A DNA stretch of 64,000 nt from Xanthomonas vesicatoria ATCC 35937. Its GTDB lineage: Bacteria > Pseudomonadota > Gammaproteobacteria > Xanthomonadales > Xanthomonadaceae. Under the pieces are notes generated by a model. The model was not told the DNA's origin. It saw only the letters and a program-made list of their open reading frames with translations, and searched no databases. The DNA lies in contig NZ_CP018725.1 in assembly GCF_001908725.1 (NCBI RefSeq), positions 1,984,001 to 2,048,000 on the forward strand, given 5' to 3'. How positions within the stretch are numbered: position 1 is the first letter of the stretch; each line of letters starts with the position of its first letter. The translations under genes were made by a program, and so were the position numbers. Positions 30,004-39,128 of the stretch are shown piece after piece.

Positions 30004-31977
30004 ATGACTTATTTCCCGCGTCTTGCCACTGTTTTCGTCGGCCTGTTGTGCCTTGGCAGCACTGCCCTGCATGCGCAAGGCCTGGATCCGCAATTGACCG
30101 CCATGCGCGATGCGATCGCAGCCGCAGAGCGCGGCCAGTCCGATCCCGCCCAGCTCTCTGCATTGAGCCGCCATCCGCTGTATGGCTGGTTGGAGTACGC
30201 CACGCTCAAGCGCAACATCGACAACGTCTCCAATGCGCAGGCGCAGGGATTCTTGCAGCGTTACGCCGGCCAACCGGTCGCCGAGAGCTTCCGCAGCACC
30301 TGGTTGCCGGCGGTCGCGCGCCGCCAGGATTGGACCACCTTGCTGTCCAACTGGAAGACCACCGACAACGTCGGCCTGCGCTGTGCACAGCTGACCGCGC
30401 GCCAGGCCACCGGCAAGCTGGACGCACAATGGAGCCGCGATGCGCTCACCCTGTGGCGCACCGGCAAGGCGTTGCCGGATGCGTGCGAGCCGGTGGTCGC
30501 CGCACTGGAATCCCGCGGCGAGCTGACACCAGCACTGCGGTGGGAACGGGTGGAAGCCGCCGCCGATGCACAGCAGCCTGCAGTGATGCGCATCGCCGCG
30601 CGTGGCCTGCCGGCGGCCGATCTGACCCTGGCTACCGATTACGCTGCCTTTCTCGACAAGGTCCACCCGCGTGCACTAGGTTGGCCCAAGACCGATCGCA
30701 GCCGGCGCGTTGCTGTCGATGGCCTGGCCAAGCTAGCCAAGACCGACCCGGATGCCGCCGAGCAACAGCTGCCTCAGTTCGCAAGCGCATTGGGTTTCAG
30801 CGAGGCGCAACGCGGGCAGGTGCTGTATCAGATTGCGTTGTGGACAGTGGCATCCTACCTGCCGGACTCGGCGCGCAGGCTCAACGCCGTGCCCGATGCG
30901 GCCTATGACGAGCGCCTGCACGAATGGCGCGCGCGCGAGGCGATGTCGCGCGGCGATTGGCCGGCGGCACTGGCCGCCATCCGCAAGATGCCGGCCAGCC
31001 AACGGGCCGACTCGCGCTGGCAGTATTTCGAAGCGCGCCTCAGCGAAAAAACCGGTTCGGCGGCGGCCGCACAGCCGCTGTACCGCGCCGCTGCGCAGTC
31101 GCCCACCTTCCACGGCTTCCTGGCCGCCGACCGCCTGCAGCAACCGTATCGGCTATGCTCATGGGAACCCAAGGACAGCCCCCAGGCCAAAGCCGCAGTG
31201 GCGCGCGATGCGGCATTGATCCGTGCGATTGCGTTGTTCCAGATTGATCGCCCCGGTTGGGCCGTGGCCGAGTGGAACGATGCCGCCAGCCGCTTCGACG
31301 ACACCCAGCGCCGCCTGGCGGTGGAAGTGGCCGGCGACAACGGCTGGTTCGACCGCGCGGTGTTTGCGCTCGGCAAACAGCCGGACGAGCAACGGCTGTA
31401 TTCGCTGCGCTTCCCGTTACATCACGATGCAAGCATTCGCCGCGAGGCCGCCAAGAATGCCATCGACCCGGCCTGGGTGGCTGCAGAGATCCGCGCCGAA
31501 AGCATCTTCAACCCACGTGCGCGTTCGCCGGCCAATGCCATGGGCCTGATGCAGGTATTGCCCGGCACCGGCGCGGCAGTGGCCAAGGGCATCGCCCTGC
31601 CCGGCTACGCGGGTGCCGCCAGCCTGTACGAGCCGGACACCAACATCGCCATCGGCACCGCGTACCTGCGCCAGTTGCTCAACACCTATGGCCTGCCCTA
31701 CCTCACCATCGCCGCCTATAACGCCGGCCCCGGCCCGACTGGCCGCTGGCAGTCGCAACGGCCCGGGTTCGATCCGGACTTCTGGATCGAGACCATCAGC
31801 TACAAGGAAACCCGCGAGTACGTTGCACGCGTACTGGCCTTCAGCGTGATCTACGACTGGCGCCTCAACGGCGACATGCTGCCGCTCAGCGACCGGTTGA
31901 TGGGCAGGCTGGTGGACAAGCGCCAGAAGCCGGTATGCACACCGGGCCAGAGCACGAGTAACGCAGCGCAGGACTGA
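30004..31977 (+). CDS. slt: Soluble lytic murein transglycosylase
   Basis: This 657-residue periplasmic enzyme cleaves the glycan strands of peptidoglycan to 1,6-anhydro products. A signal peptide (LATVFVGLLCLGSTALHAQ) is followed by a long alpha-superhelical U-domain and a C-terminal goose-lysozyme-like SLT domain. In that domain the catalytic glutamate sits in AEIRAESIFNPRARSPANAMG, followed by GLMQVLPGTG and YLTIAAYNAGPGPTGRW. I chose the ATG at 30004; one seven codons earlier (29983) would lie before the signal. It resembles E. coli Slt70 in size and order. A hairpin (32201-32228) follows. Confidence 0.93.
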   Translation: MTYFPRLATVFVGLLCLGSTALHAQGLDPQLTAMRDAIAAAERGQSDPAQLSALSRHPLYGWLEYATLKRNIDNVSNAQAQGFLQRYAGQPVAESFRSTWLPAVARRQDWTTLLSNWKTTDNVGLRCAQLTARQATGKLDAQWSRDALTLWRTGKALPDACEPVVAALESRGELTPALRWERVEAAADAQQPAVMRIAARGLPAADLTLATDYAAFLDKVHPRALGWPKTDRSRRVAVDGLAKLAKTDPDAAEQQLPQFASALGFSEAQRGQVLYQIALWTVASYLPDSARRLNAVPDAAYDERLHEWRAREAMSRGDWPAALAAIRKMPASQRADSRWQYFEARLSEKTGSAAAAQPLYRAAAQSPTFHGFLAADRLQQPYRLCSWEPKDSPQAKAAVARDAALIRAIALFQIDRPGWAVAEWNDAASRFDDTQRRLAVEVAGDNGWFDRAVFALGKQPDEQRLYSLRFPLHHDASIRREAAKNAIDPAWVAAEIRAESIFNPRARSPANAMGLMQVLPGTGAAVAKGIALPGYAGAASLYEPDTNIAIGTAYLRQLLNTYGLPYLTIAAYNAGPGPTGRWQSQRPGFDPDFWIETISYKETREYVARVLAFSVIYDWRLNGDMLPLSDRLMGRLVDKRQKPVCTPGQSTSNAAQD

Positions 31978-32276
31978 GGGCAGTTGCATCGACGCGGTTC
32001 GCTTGGCGAAGCGGCCGCGTCTACGTCGTTGCGTCGTTCGACGCGCGCCTTGTTTGATCGAAGTGCCATCCCCTGATCGCTTGCAGGACGCTGCGCAATG
32101 CCATGGTTTGCAGCGTGGCTGCATTGCGCGATGACGTCATCGCCTGGCTGACTACCCTCAAGCGACGCACCCGGACTTCGATGACCACAGCGCGTCACGT
32201 ACAACGCCCGCATCGCTGCGGGCGTTGTTGATTGCGTACAGCACTGCAGCCATCGCAGCGCTGCATCGAGTCGAAG
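31978..32276. other. Intergenic region between convergent slt and pel
   Basis: This 299-bp stretch holds no recognisable gene. It contains the perfect hairpin ACAACGCCCGCA/TGCGGGCGTTGT (32201-32228, TCGC loop), the best candidate for ending transcription from either side. Confidence 0.5.
32201..32228. terminator. Candidate bidirectional terminator
   Basis: A perfect 12-bp stem with a 4-nt loop lies between convergent genes. Neither side has a run of four or more T, so it may act as a hairpin that stabilises mRNA ends or as a weak terminator. Confidence 0.55.
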
Positions 32277-33410
32277 CTACAGCTTGCCGGCGCCAGCCTT
32301 GGCCTTGACGTCGGCAGCCACCTTGTCGGCCGACAGCAAGTTGTAGGTGTAAGGCGGAGTCCAGCCGATGTTGCTGTTCCAGGAGCAGCTCAGTGCCTTG
32401 CCATTGAGCAGCGAGCCCTGGTCGCGGTACACGCTGCCACCGTAGTCGGCGGCGATCTTGTCGCAGCTGCTTACGCCACTGATATCGAACACATTGCGCT
32501 CGGAAAAGATCTTCGATTCCTTGCCCACGCCATGCGCGTGCGAGAACGGGTAGACCTTATTGCTGGTGCTGCCGACGTGGTAGTTGTTGTAGAGATGCAC
32601 CTGGCCGAAACGCACACGCGGTGCACGTGCGGAAATGTTCTCGAACAAGGTGTTGTGGATGGTCACCTTGAGCTTGCCGCTATCGGTGCTGGAGGCGCTG
32701 TCGCTGGAGCCGATCAGATCGTTTTTTTCGTGCGACTTGAATGCCGAATACGAGATGGTCACGAAGTTGGCGCCTTTCTTGACGTCCATCGCGCCGTCGT
32801 GATGTTGCTTGGGGCGACCATTGGCGGTGCCGTTCTGATCGTCGGTGCGACGACCATCGGTAAAGGTCACGTGGTCCACCCATACGTTGGTGGCGCCTTC
32901 CACGGTCAGCCCGTCGTATTCGGAATTCCAGTTGCCGGCACTGCCATCATCCGGATCCCAGACCGGCTCCGGGTCCCATGGATTTTCGATGGTGAGGTTG
33001 CGGATGATGACGTCGTTGGCCTTGACGTAGAAATAGCCTTCGCGGATTTCGGCGTTGCTGGTGATGCCGATCAAGGTGGTCTTGGTCGGGATATCCAGAC
33101 GCGCGCGCGTTTTCATGTCCGAGGTCTTGGTGTAGGGCTTGCCTTCGCTGACATCGATGATGCCGCTGACCTTGATGATGCGCCCGTTGCTACCCACGCT
33201 CGCCTTCAACGCGCTCTTCAACTCGGCGGCGTTCTTGACCGTGTAGATGTTGGCAGCAGCGGCTTTGGAGCCGCCCTTGGTGCCGCCGTTCTGTGTCGCC
33301 CACCCAGTGGTTGCCACTTCCAGCGCAGGATCGGCGTTTGCAACGCCAGTGAGCAGCAACGACCCGACAAACAGCGACGCGGCTGCCGCCGTCGAAAATT
33401 TCGGCTTCAT
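32277..33410 (-). CDS. pel: Secreted pectate lyase (polysaccharide lyase family 1)
   Basis: The 377-residue enzyme cleaves polygalacturonate of plant cell walls by calcium-dependent beta-elimination. It has a signal peptide ([19 protein letters not shown]), the calcium-site segment [20 protein letters not shown], and the catalytic-arginine region [21 protein letters not shown], within a parallel beta-helix. A C-terminal cysteine pair ([13 protein letters not shown] and LSCSWN) fits a disulfide. Such enzymes leave through the type II secretion system and act as virulence or colonisation factors. Its presence is strong support for a plant-associated host. The gene is convergent with slt, and its regulation was not readable. 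Confidence 0.95.
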   Translation of the reverse strand: MKPKFSTAAAASLFVGSLLLTGVANADPALEVATTGWATQNGGTKGGSKAAAANIYTVKNAAELKSALKASVGSNGRIIKVSGIIDVSEGKPYTKTSDMKTRARLDIPTKTTLIGITSNAEIREGYFYVKANDVIIRNLTIENPWDPEPVWDPDDGSAGNWNSEYDGLTVEGATNVWVDHVTFTDGRRTDDQNGTANGRPKQHHDGAMDVKKGANFVTISYSAFKSHEKNDLIGSSDSASSTDSGKLKVTIHNTLFENISARAPRVRFGQVHLYNNYHVGSTSNKVYPFSHAHGVGKESKIFSERNVFDISGVSSCDKIAADYGGSVYRDQGSLLNGKALSCSWNSNIGWTPPYTYNLLSADKVAADVKAKAGAGKL

Positions 33411-34226
33411 TTGATGTCTCCCTCGAATGTGTTCGATGCGCCGCGCGGCGGCACACCCCTCGTCTAGCGACTGCGGAACGTACTTTTCATCTCTGTAATA
33501 TTCAGTTCCGCGACACGGATACTAGGAGCATCGCAATCGCTTGTATCTAGGCAATGCATCGATGTGCACGCGCAGTCACGCAAACGGTTGCGAGACACCA
33601 AAGAGAAGACAAAACGTTGTAATCAAGACACGCAGAGACAGCGCCAGGGACACTGCAGCGCAGCATGATGTGTGTCGCATCGCGGCTGGACATGCATTCA
33701 ACGCAGCCTGTTGCTGCGATCACATGTGCGCGCTTTTGCTTGGGAAAACATCGACTGCAACTTACAGATGGCAAGCGCATACACGTTGTCCGCATGCTTG
33801 AAGCATTCAGTGCGAACCCTCTGCATCACGCCAAGACAGGCATCGAAATCGCTCTATGCAGTACAGCCGACAAACACATGTAGAACGTCTGCGATGCAGC
33901 CGACCAGGTGAAACGCATCGGCGCACGTGCACCGCTTGATGCGCGCCATGCGCAAGACAGCGTGATCGCAAACATCGCGCTACCCGACGTCGCTGCCGTG
34001 CTGCATGCACTCAACGGAACAGGCCACTGTGCGCCGCATCCGCCTGCAACACCCCCTGCGGATGCCACAGTGACGCGACTGGCTGCAGGGTTGTAAATAC
34101 CCTCGGGCAAGCGCACACGTTTCATGCGCACAGCCATGGGCTTACCCACACGCCATGCGCGATGTCGGTGCCTGTAATCATCGATTCGATGATGGGCAAC
34201 CCGCGAAGGCGCGGCTGCCGCAGTGC
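33411..34226. other. Long intergenic region without a recognisable gene
   Basis: These 816 bp between pel and rimI (both minus strand) carry the pel promoter region at the left and otherwise nothing I can name. Frames of 60-100 codons are open on both strands, including a GTG-initiated 62-codon frame at 33908-34096, but none has a good ribosome-binding site, domain or clear codon bias. No terminator, tRNA or repeat copy was noticed. It may hold remains of an old gene or a regulatory RNA. Confidence 0.4.
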
Positions 34227-34700
34227 TTAGGAGAACCCTTCGAAGAACAACTCAATCGCCATCACCAACGCGTCTTCGCGTCCGGTGTGAGAAGGGTAGT
34301 AGCGCGGACGACGTCCGATCTCGTTGAAGCCTTCGGAGTGATAGAGCGCGATCGCCGAGGGATTGGACGGGCGCACTTCCAGAAATGCGCGCCGCGCGCC
34401 GCGGTCGCAGGCGCCCTTGATCAGCGCGCGCAATAACACACGCCCATGTCCTTGCGATTGCGCTTCCGGCGCGATGCAGACGTTGAGGACATGTGCTTCG
34501 TCGGCGGCGATGCTGATGATGCCGTAGCCGATGACCTGGCCACCCTGCTCCATCACCCAGCCCGGATAGCCGGCCTGCAGGCAATCGCGAAAGATGCTGC
34601 GCGTCCACGGAAACGGATAGGCGCGCAGCTCGATCTCCATCACTACGTCCAGATCGCTTTCGCGCATGGCACGCAGTGACGTCGGCAGCGGGGCGTTCAT
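34227..34700 (-). CDS. rimI: Ribosomal protein S18 alanine N-acetyltransferase RimI
   Basis: This 157-residue GNAT-fold enzyme acetylates the N-terminal alanine of ribosomal protein S18. It shows the N-terminal LRAMRESDLDVVMEIELRAYPFPWT segment typical of RimI, the acetyl-CoA pyrophosphate loop APEAQSQGHGRVLLRAL, and the C-terminal NPSAIALYHSEGFNEIGRRPRYYPS, with the tyrosine proposed as general acid. I chose the ATG at 34700; the frame is open to 34751, but that overlaps the upstream gene. It is the last gene of pssA-holD-rimI, 5 bp after the holD stop; holD-rimI adjacency is also seen in enterobacteria. Confidence 0.93.
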   Translation of the reverse strand: MNAPLPTSLRAMRESDLDVVMEIELRAYPFPWTRSIFRDCLQAGYPGWVMEQGGQVIGYGIISIAADEAHVLNVCIAPEAQSQGHGRVLLRALIKGACDRGARRAFLEVRPSNPSAIALYHSEGFNEIGRRPRYYPSHTGREDALVMAIELFFEGFS

Positions 34701-34705
34701 CGCAC

Positions 34706-35161
34706 TCACGCCGGGTCCTGACGGCGACGCAGTGCGCGTAGCTGCGGCCACAACGCGCGCTTGGCAGCCGGGTTGCCACGCAACTCGGCCAGCGGCCAGG
34801 AAGCCATCAAGGCTTGCGTCGCCGGGTTGCCCGGGTCGCAGCCGGATGCGCGCAGCAATGCCATCTGCAAACGGTCGGGCAGACCAACGCGATTGCGCCG
34901 CTGCGGCGTAGCTGCGCCGGGCGCACGCGCCTCGGCCGGCGCGGTAGGCGCAGTGCGACGTGCCTGCGGTGCAGCAAGGGGAGCCGAGTGCGCAACACGC
35001 GGCTCACGCACTGGAGCGGACGCCGGCGCCTGCTCCACGACGTCAACCGGCGCAGGCAGCGCATCGGCGGTGTCACGATCCAGATACACGGTGTGCCCCA
35101 TTGCCTGCAGGCACGACACCTGCAGGTCCGACCACACCGGCTCGTGCGCAGACTCGCTCAT
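34706..35161 (-). CDS. holD: DNA polymerase III psi subunit-like protein (HolD)
   Basis: This 151-residue protein is read as a diverged HolD, the psi subunit that links chi and the clamp-loader complex. The C-terminal stretch PLAELRGNPAAKRALWPQLRALRRR matches the end of E. coli HolD as I recall it (LTDLRANPTARAALWQQI), and the N-terminal SDLQVSCLQAMGHTVYLDRD fits its chi-binding start (WQLQQLGITQWSL). A middle Ala/Pro/Arg-rich spacer (about 45-95) has no counterpart. Synteny with rimI agrees with E. coli. The start lies in a tandem repeat with two five-codon minicistrons before it. The identity should be tested by profile search. Confidence 0.72.
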   Translation of the reverse strand: MSESAHEPVWSDLQVSCLQAMGHTVYLDRDTADALPAPVDVVEQAPASAPVREPRVAHSAPLAAPQARRTAPTAPAEARAPGAATPQRRNRVGLPDRLQMALLRASGCDPGNPATQALMASWPLAELRGNPAAKRALWPQLRALRRRQDPA

Positions 35162-35192
35162 GGCTGCAAGCTCATGGCTGCAAGCTCATGGC
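35157..35192 (-). repeat. 14-bp tandem repeat at the pssA-holD junction
   Basis: CTCATGGCTGCAAG (plus strand) is repeated twice exactly, plus CTCATGGC. On the minus strand this gives three successive ATGA sites. The pssA TGA overlaps the first ATG, and each ATG opens the five-codon frame MSLQP that ends at the TGA overlapping the next ATG. The third ATG starts holD. Confidence 0.88.
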
Positions 35193-35959
35193 AACTCTGG
35201 CACGCGCCGCCAGCGCCGCCACAGCCACATCGCCGGGCCGGACAAGGCATACAGCACGCCGATCACCAGCAGCGACCGCGCCAGGTCGATCACCAACAGC
35301 GCGATCACCACCGTGGCAATCGCCAGGGCCAGAAACGGCACGCGGTCGGCACGCGGGCCGCGCGCGCCGCCCTTGAAGCTCCAGAAGCGGATCCGGCTGA
35401 CCATCAGCAGTGCCGATACCACCGTGACCGCCAGCGCCACGTAGCGCAGCTGCTCGCCGTCGAACCCCAAACTATCATCGGCGAACGCCCACACGAAGGA
35501 CATCATCAGCCCGGCCGCCGCCGGGCTGGCCAGGCCGATGAACCAGCGCTTGTCGACCACGCCAACCTGGGTGTTGAAGCGCGCCAGCCGCAACGCCGCG
35601 CAGGCCGCATACAGGAAGGCGGCCGACCAGCCGACCCGCCCCATCACGTTGCTGTCGTACTTCAGCGCCGATAGCGACCAGTGGTACATCACCAGCGCCG
35701 GGGCCATGCCGAAGCTGACCAGATCGGCCAGCGAGTCGTACTGCACGCCGAATTCGCTGCTGGTATTGGTCAGGCGCGCGACCCGGCCATCCAGCCCGTC
35801 CATCACCGCCGCCACGAACACCGCCATGGCCGCCTGGACAAACTGACCATTGGCGGCGGCGATGATGGCGTAGAAACCGGAAAACAGCCCGGCGGTGGTG
35901 AACAGGTTCGGCAGCAGGTAAATCGTGCGCGAGCGCGGGGGCGGTCTCATTTCATCCAT
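35186..35959 (-). CDS. pssA: Phosphatidylserine synthase (CDP-alcohol type)
   Basis: This 257-residue membrane enzyme joins CDP-diacylglycerol and serine to phosphatidylserine, the precursor of phosphatidylethanolamine. The CDP-alcohol phosphotransferase motif MDGLDGRVARLTNTSSEFG with the final YDSLAD (D-G-x2-A-R-x8-G-x3-D-x3-D form) lies near residues 54-79, and about six to eight hydrophobic helices follow. I chose the ATG at 35959; an upstream frame to 36061 adds 34 basic residues. It is of the integral-membrane type 2 kind, unlike the soluble E. coli enzyme. Its stop overlaps the first ATG of the minicistron chain leading to holD. Confidence 0.93.
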   Translation of the reverse strand: MDEMRPPPRSRTIYLLPNLFTTAGLFSGFYAIIAAANGQFVQAAMAVFVAAVMDGLDGRVARLTNTSSEFGVQYDSLADLVSFGMAPALVMYHWSLSALKYDSNVMGRVGWSAAFLYAACAALRLARFNTQVGVVDKRWFIGLASPAAAGLMMSFVWAFADDSLGFDGEQLRYVALAVTVVSALLMVSRIRFWSFKGGARGPRADRVPFLALAIATVVIALLVIDLARSLLVIGVLYALSGPAMWLWRRWRRVPELP

Positions 35960-36091
35960 CCGGCAAGTGTAGGGCCTGAGGTCCGTCCGGCGGTAGCGCG
36001 CTTGCTGGTTCAGCGCCCTGGGCGCTCGATGACTTGCCAGCGCAGGCCGTGGATGCTGCAATCGCGGCGGAAATCATCCAGGGGAAGCCAC

Positions 36092-36493
36092 ATGCACCTG
36101 TCGTCCGGGCTCTGCGCCCTGTTGCTGCTGCTCAGCGCCACCGCGGGCGCCACCGACCTCTATAAGTGGAAGGACGCCAAGGGCGTGACCCATTACACCG
36201 AAACCCCGCCGCCGACCGGCCAGCGCTACGAATCACGCCGGATCGACGCGCGCAGCGGCACCGCGGCCATCGCCGCGTCGGAGACCGCCGCCCCGGAGTC
36301 GGCCGACTGCCTCACTGCACGCCGCAACCTGGAGCTGCTCAGCGGCAAGGGCGAGGTGACCATGGGCGCGGGCACCGACGGCAAGCCCGGCACCGTGCTG
36401 GACCCGGACGCCCGCGCCGCCCAGCGCAATCTGGCCGAAGCCGCCGCCAAGGCCTATTGCAAGCCGGCAGCGACCGGCGGCCCGGCGAGCTGA
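36092..36493 (+). CDS. DUF4124 domain-containing periplasmic protein
   Basis: This 133-residue exported protein has a signal peptide (LCALLLLLSATAGA) followed by a DUF4124 domain, LYKWKDAKGVTHYTETPPP, a short beta motif found near the N-terminus of many proteobacterial periplasmic proteins. The rest is low-complexity with two cysteines (SADCLTARRN and AKAYCKP). The role is unknown. It is divergent from pssA and 272 bp upstream of proS, in the same direction as proS. The start is supported by an AGGGGAAG site. Confidence 0.82.
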   Translation: MHLSSGLCALLLLLSATAGATDLYKWKDAKGVTHYTETPPPTGQRYESRRIDARSGTAAIAASETAAPESADCLTARRNLELLSGKGEVTMGAGTDGKPGTVLDPDARAAQRNLAEAAAKAYCKPAATGGPAS

Positions 36494-36765
36494 ATTCGGG
36501 CCGAGCAGCGTCTGCGGCTATCAGGCGTTTGAGCGTGAGACGACGCGCCGCACCGTTGGCGCGCTGCATGTCGAAGGTGGCGCGGCCACCTCCTCAAGCC
36601 CTATGGCCGGCTCGCACCACAGGCCGACGCTCCGGCGTCACGGCCGCCTGATCGGGCGCACCGAGCGTCTGCAACTGTCGCTACGTAGCCCCGCGCAGCC
36701 ACTGGCCGATGACCGGCAGGGCGCGACACTGGCAAACTATCGGCTTTCCGCCCAAGCGAAGCCCG

Positions 36766-38460
36766 ATGCGTCTTTCCCAGTTCCACCTGCACACCACCAA
36801 GGAAACCCCGGCCGACGCCGAGCTGGTCAGCCACCGTCTGATGCTGCGCGCGGGCATGATCCGCAAGCTGGCCTCCGGGCTGTACACCTGGTCGCCGCTG
36901 GGCCTGCGCGTGCTGCGCAAGGTCGAGGCGATCGTGCGCGAGGAAATGAACCGCGCCGGCGCCGTGGAAGTGCTGTTCCCCACCATTCAGCCGCGCGAGC
37001 TATGGGACGCCACCGGGCGTTGGGAAAAGTTCGGCGGGCAGCTGCTCAAGATCAGCGACCGCAAGCAGCAGGAGTTCTGCTACAGCCCCACCGCCGAAGA
37101 GGCCGCGGCCGACTTCGCGCGCCAGGAGATCAACAGCTACAAGCAGCTGCCGCTCAACTTCTATCAGATCCAGACCAAGTTCCGCGATGAAATCCGCCCG
37201 CGCTTCGGGGTGATGCGCGCGCGCGAATTCCTGATGAAGGACGCCTACTCGTTCCATCTCACCGATGCGGACATGGCGCGCGAATACGACAACATGCGTG
37301 CGGCCTACACCCGCATCTTCACCCGCCTGGGTCTGGAGTTCCGCGCGGTGCAGGCCGACTCCGGCGCCATCGGCGGCGATGCGTCGCAGGAATTCCACGT
37401 CATCGCCGACTCCGGCGAAGACTCGCTGGCGTTCTCCACCGCCTCTGACTATGCCGCCAACGTGGAAACCGCCAGCGCCGCGCTGCCGGGTCCGCGTCCG
37501 GAGGCCGCCGAGAGCATGCGGCAAGTCGACACGCCCACCCAGAAGACCTGCGAAGACGTTGCCCAGTTGCTGGGCATCGCGCTGCAGCGCACGGTCAAGT
37601 CGGTGGCGGTGATGACCGCTGCCGGCTTCGTGCTGGTGCTGGTGCGCGGCGACCACGCGGTCAACGAGATCAAGCTGGCCAAGGTGGCCGGCCTGGCCGA
37701 CTACCGCCTGGCCAACGAGGCCGAAATCCGTGACCACCTCGGCTGCGAACCGGGCTTCCTGGGCCCGGTGAACACCGCCCGCCCGATCCGCGTGGTAGCC
37801 GATCGCGATGTCGCGGCCATGGCCGATTTCGTGGTCGGCGCCAACGTAGCCGGCGCCCACTTGGCCGGCGTCAACTGGGGCCGCGATCTGCCCGAGCCGC
37901 AGACGGTGGCCGATGTGCGCAATGTCATCGAGGGCGAACGTGCCGCCGACGGCGGCGAGCTGCGCCTGGCCCGCGGTATCGAAGTGGGTCACGTGTTCCA
38001 GCTGGGCAGCCAGTACGCGCAGGCATTGCAGGCCACCGTCATCGACGAAAGCGGCAAGCCCGCGGTGCTGAAGATGGGCTGTTACGGCATCGGCATTTCG
38101 CGCATCGTGGCAGCAGCCATCGAACAGAACCATGACGACGCCGGCATCCTCTGGCCGGCCCCGATGGCGCCGTGGCAAGTGGTGGTATGCGTGATCAATC
38201 CCAAGCAGGACGCCCAGGTGGTCGCTGCGGCCCAGGCGTTGCTGGACGAATTACTCGCCGCGGGCCTGGATGCCGCATTGGATGACCGCGGCCTGCGTCC
38301 GGGCGCAATGTTTGCCGATATGGAACTCTTGGGCATTCCGCATCGGGTGGTGGTCTCCGAACGTGGCTTGGCAGCCGGTACATTTGAATATCGCGCCCGC
38401 ACCGCCGAAGCGGCAGAAAACCTGGATAAGGCCGGATTATTCTCCCGCCTTGGGTGCTGA
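36766..38460 (+). CDS. proS: Prolyl-tRNA synthetase (bacterial type)
   Basis: The 564-residue class II synthetase charges tRNA-Pro. It shows class II motifs, with [19 protein letters not shown] early, and the long inserted editing domain (INS, about residues 224-407), which removes mischarged alanine. A motif 3 region near [17 protein letters not shown] and a C-terminal anticodon-binding domain ([16 protein letters not shown] onward) follow. The length is typical of bacterial ProS. I chose the ATG at 36766 ([14 protein letters not shown]); the frame is open upstream but the added residues are not part of ProS. Confidence 0.96.
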   Translation: MRLSQFHLHTTKETPADAELVSHRLMLRAGMIRKLASGLYTWSPLGLRVLRKVEAIVREEMNRAGAVEVLFPTIQPRELWDATGRWEKFGGQLLKISDRKQQEFCYSPTAEEAAADFARQEINSYKQLPLNFYQIQTKFRDEIRPRFGVMRAREFLMKDAYSFHLTDADMAREYDNMRAAYTRIFTRLGLEFRAVQADSGAIGGDASQEFHVIADSGEDSLAFSTASDYAANVETASAALPGPRPEAAESMRQVDTPTQKTCEDVAQLLGIALQRTVKSVAVMTAAGFVLVLVRGDHAVNEIKLAKVAGLADYRLANEAEIRDHLGCEPGFLGPVNTARPIRVVADRDVAAMADFVVGANVAGAHLAGVNWGRDLPEPQTVADVRNVIEGERAADGGELRLARGIEVGHVFQLGSQYAQALQATVIDESGKPAVLKMGCYGIGISRIVAAAIEQNHDDAGILWPAPMAPWQVVVCVINPKQDAQVVAAAQALLDELLAAGLDAALDDRGLRPGAMFADMELLGIPHRVVVSERGLAAGTFEYRARTAEAAENLDKAGLFSRLGC

Positions 38461-38499
38461 TCAAACCGGTCAATCACGCTTCAATTGCATGAACACAAG

Positions 38500-38519
38500 G
38501 CGCCGATGTATTTCGGCGC
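38500..38519 (+). terminator. Weak hairpin downstream of proS
   Basis: GCGCCGA/TCGGCGC (38500-38519, 6-nt loop) is followed by ATTTGTC. It is a short stem with few T, 40 bp after the proS stop and 86 bp before the H-NS-like gene, and may be a weak terminator for proS. Confidence 0.45.
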
Positions 38520-38604
38520 ATTTGTCATGCGGGTTTTCTGACATTATGATGGCCACCGCTGCCAAGGATCGGCATTCTTTCTCTCTCAATCTTCCGGAGT
38601 AACG

Positions 38605-39069
38605 ATGTCGATCGATCTTTCTGGCCTGTCGGCCAAGCAGTTGGGCGCCCTGATCAAAAATGCAAAGAAGCAGCAGACCGTGGTTGCCAAGCGCGCACCG
38701 ATCGCCAAGGTTCGCACGCAGCTGACCCGCGCTGCGAAAGCGCAGGGTTATTCCATCGAAGAATTGTTTGGTACCACCGCCAGTGCCGGTCCGGGTCGTC
38801 CGGCTGCTGCCGGCAAGCCGGGTCCACGCGCCGGCCGCAAGCTGGGCAAGGTTCCGCCGAAGTACCGCAACCCGTCCAATCCCCAGGAAACCTGGACCGG
38901 CCGTGGCAAGCAGCCGCGCTGGCTGGCCGAACTGACCGCTGCTGGCAAGAAGGTGGAAGACTTCCTGATCAACAAGGTTGGCGGCGGTGCAAAGAAGGCA
39001 TCGGCCAAGAAGGCCGCGCCACGTAAAACCGTGACGAAGCGCGCTACCAAGAAGTCCAAGGCCGCTTGA
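38605..39069 (+). CDS. H-NS family nucleoid protein with lysine/alanine-rich tail
   Basis: This 154-residue nucleoid-associated protein belongs to the H-NS/MvaT-like group found in xanthomonads (XrvA-type). After an N-terminal oligomerisation segment (about 1-50) comes the H-NS DNA-binding motif QETWTGRGKQPRWL (about 94-107) in its usual YRNP context. A basic tail of about 30 residues, rich in KKA and AKK, resembles the tail of histone H1. H-NS proteins bind and silence AT-rich, often acquired, DNA; in Xanthomonas oryzae relatives affect virulence genes. An ATCTTCCGGAG site precedes the ATG. A strong terminator follows. Confidence 0.88.
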   Translation: MSIDLSGLSAKQLGALIKNAKKQQTVVAKRAPIAKVRTQLTRAAKAQGYSIEELFGTTASAGPGRPAAAGKPGPRAGRKLGKVPPKYRNPSNPQETWTGRGKQPRWLAELTAAGKKVEDFLINKVGGGAKKASAKKAAPRKTVTKRATKKSKAA

Positions 39070-39077
39070 TCCAAACC

Positions 39078-39110
39078 AATAAAAACGCCGGCAGTGCCGG
39101 CGTTTTTATT
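39078..39110. terminator. Strong bidirectional terminator
   Basis: A perfect 15-bp inverted repeat (AATAAAAACGCCGGC, AGT loop, GCCGGCGTTTTTATT) lies 8 bp after the H-NS stop. It has T-runs on both strands and so ends the H-NS transcript and the convergent ThrE transcript. Confidence 0.92.
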
Positions 39111-39128
39111 GGGCGATTTTCTGGCCGC

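Noticed and set aside
33411..33560. A HrpX-type plant-inducible promoter box upstream of pectate lyase
   Set aside because: No pair of TTCGC (or its complement) with 15-bp spacing was found in the region before the pel start.
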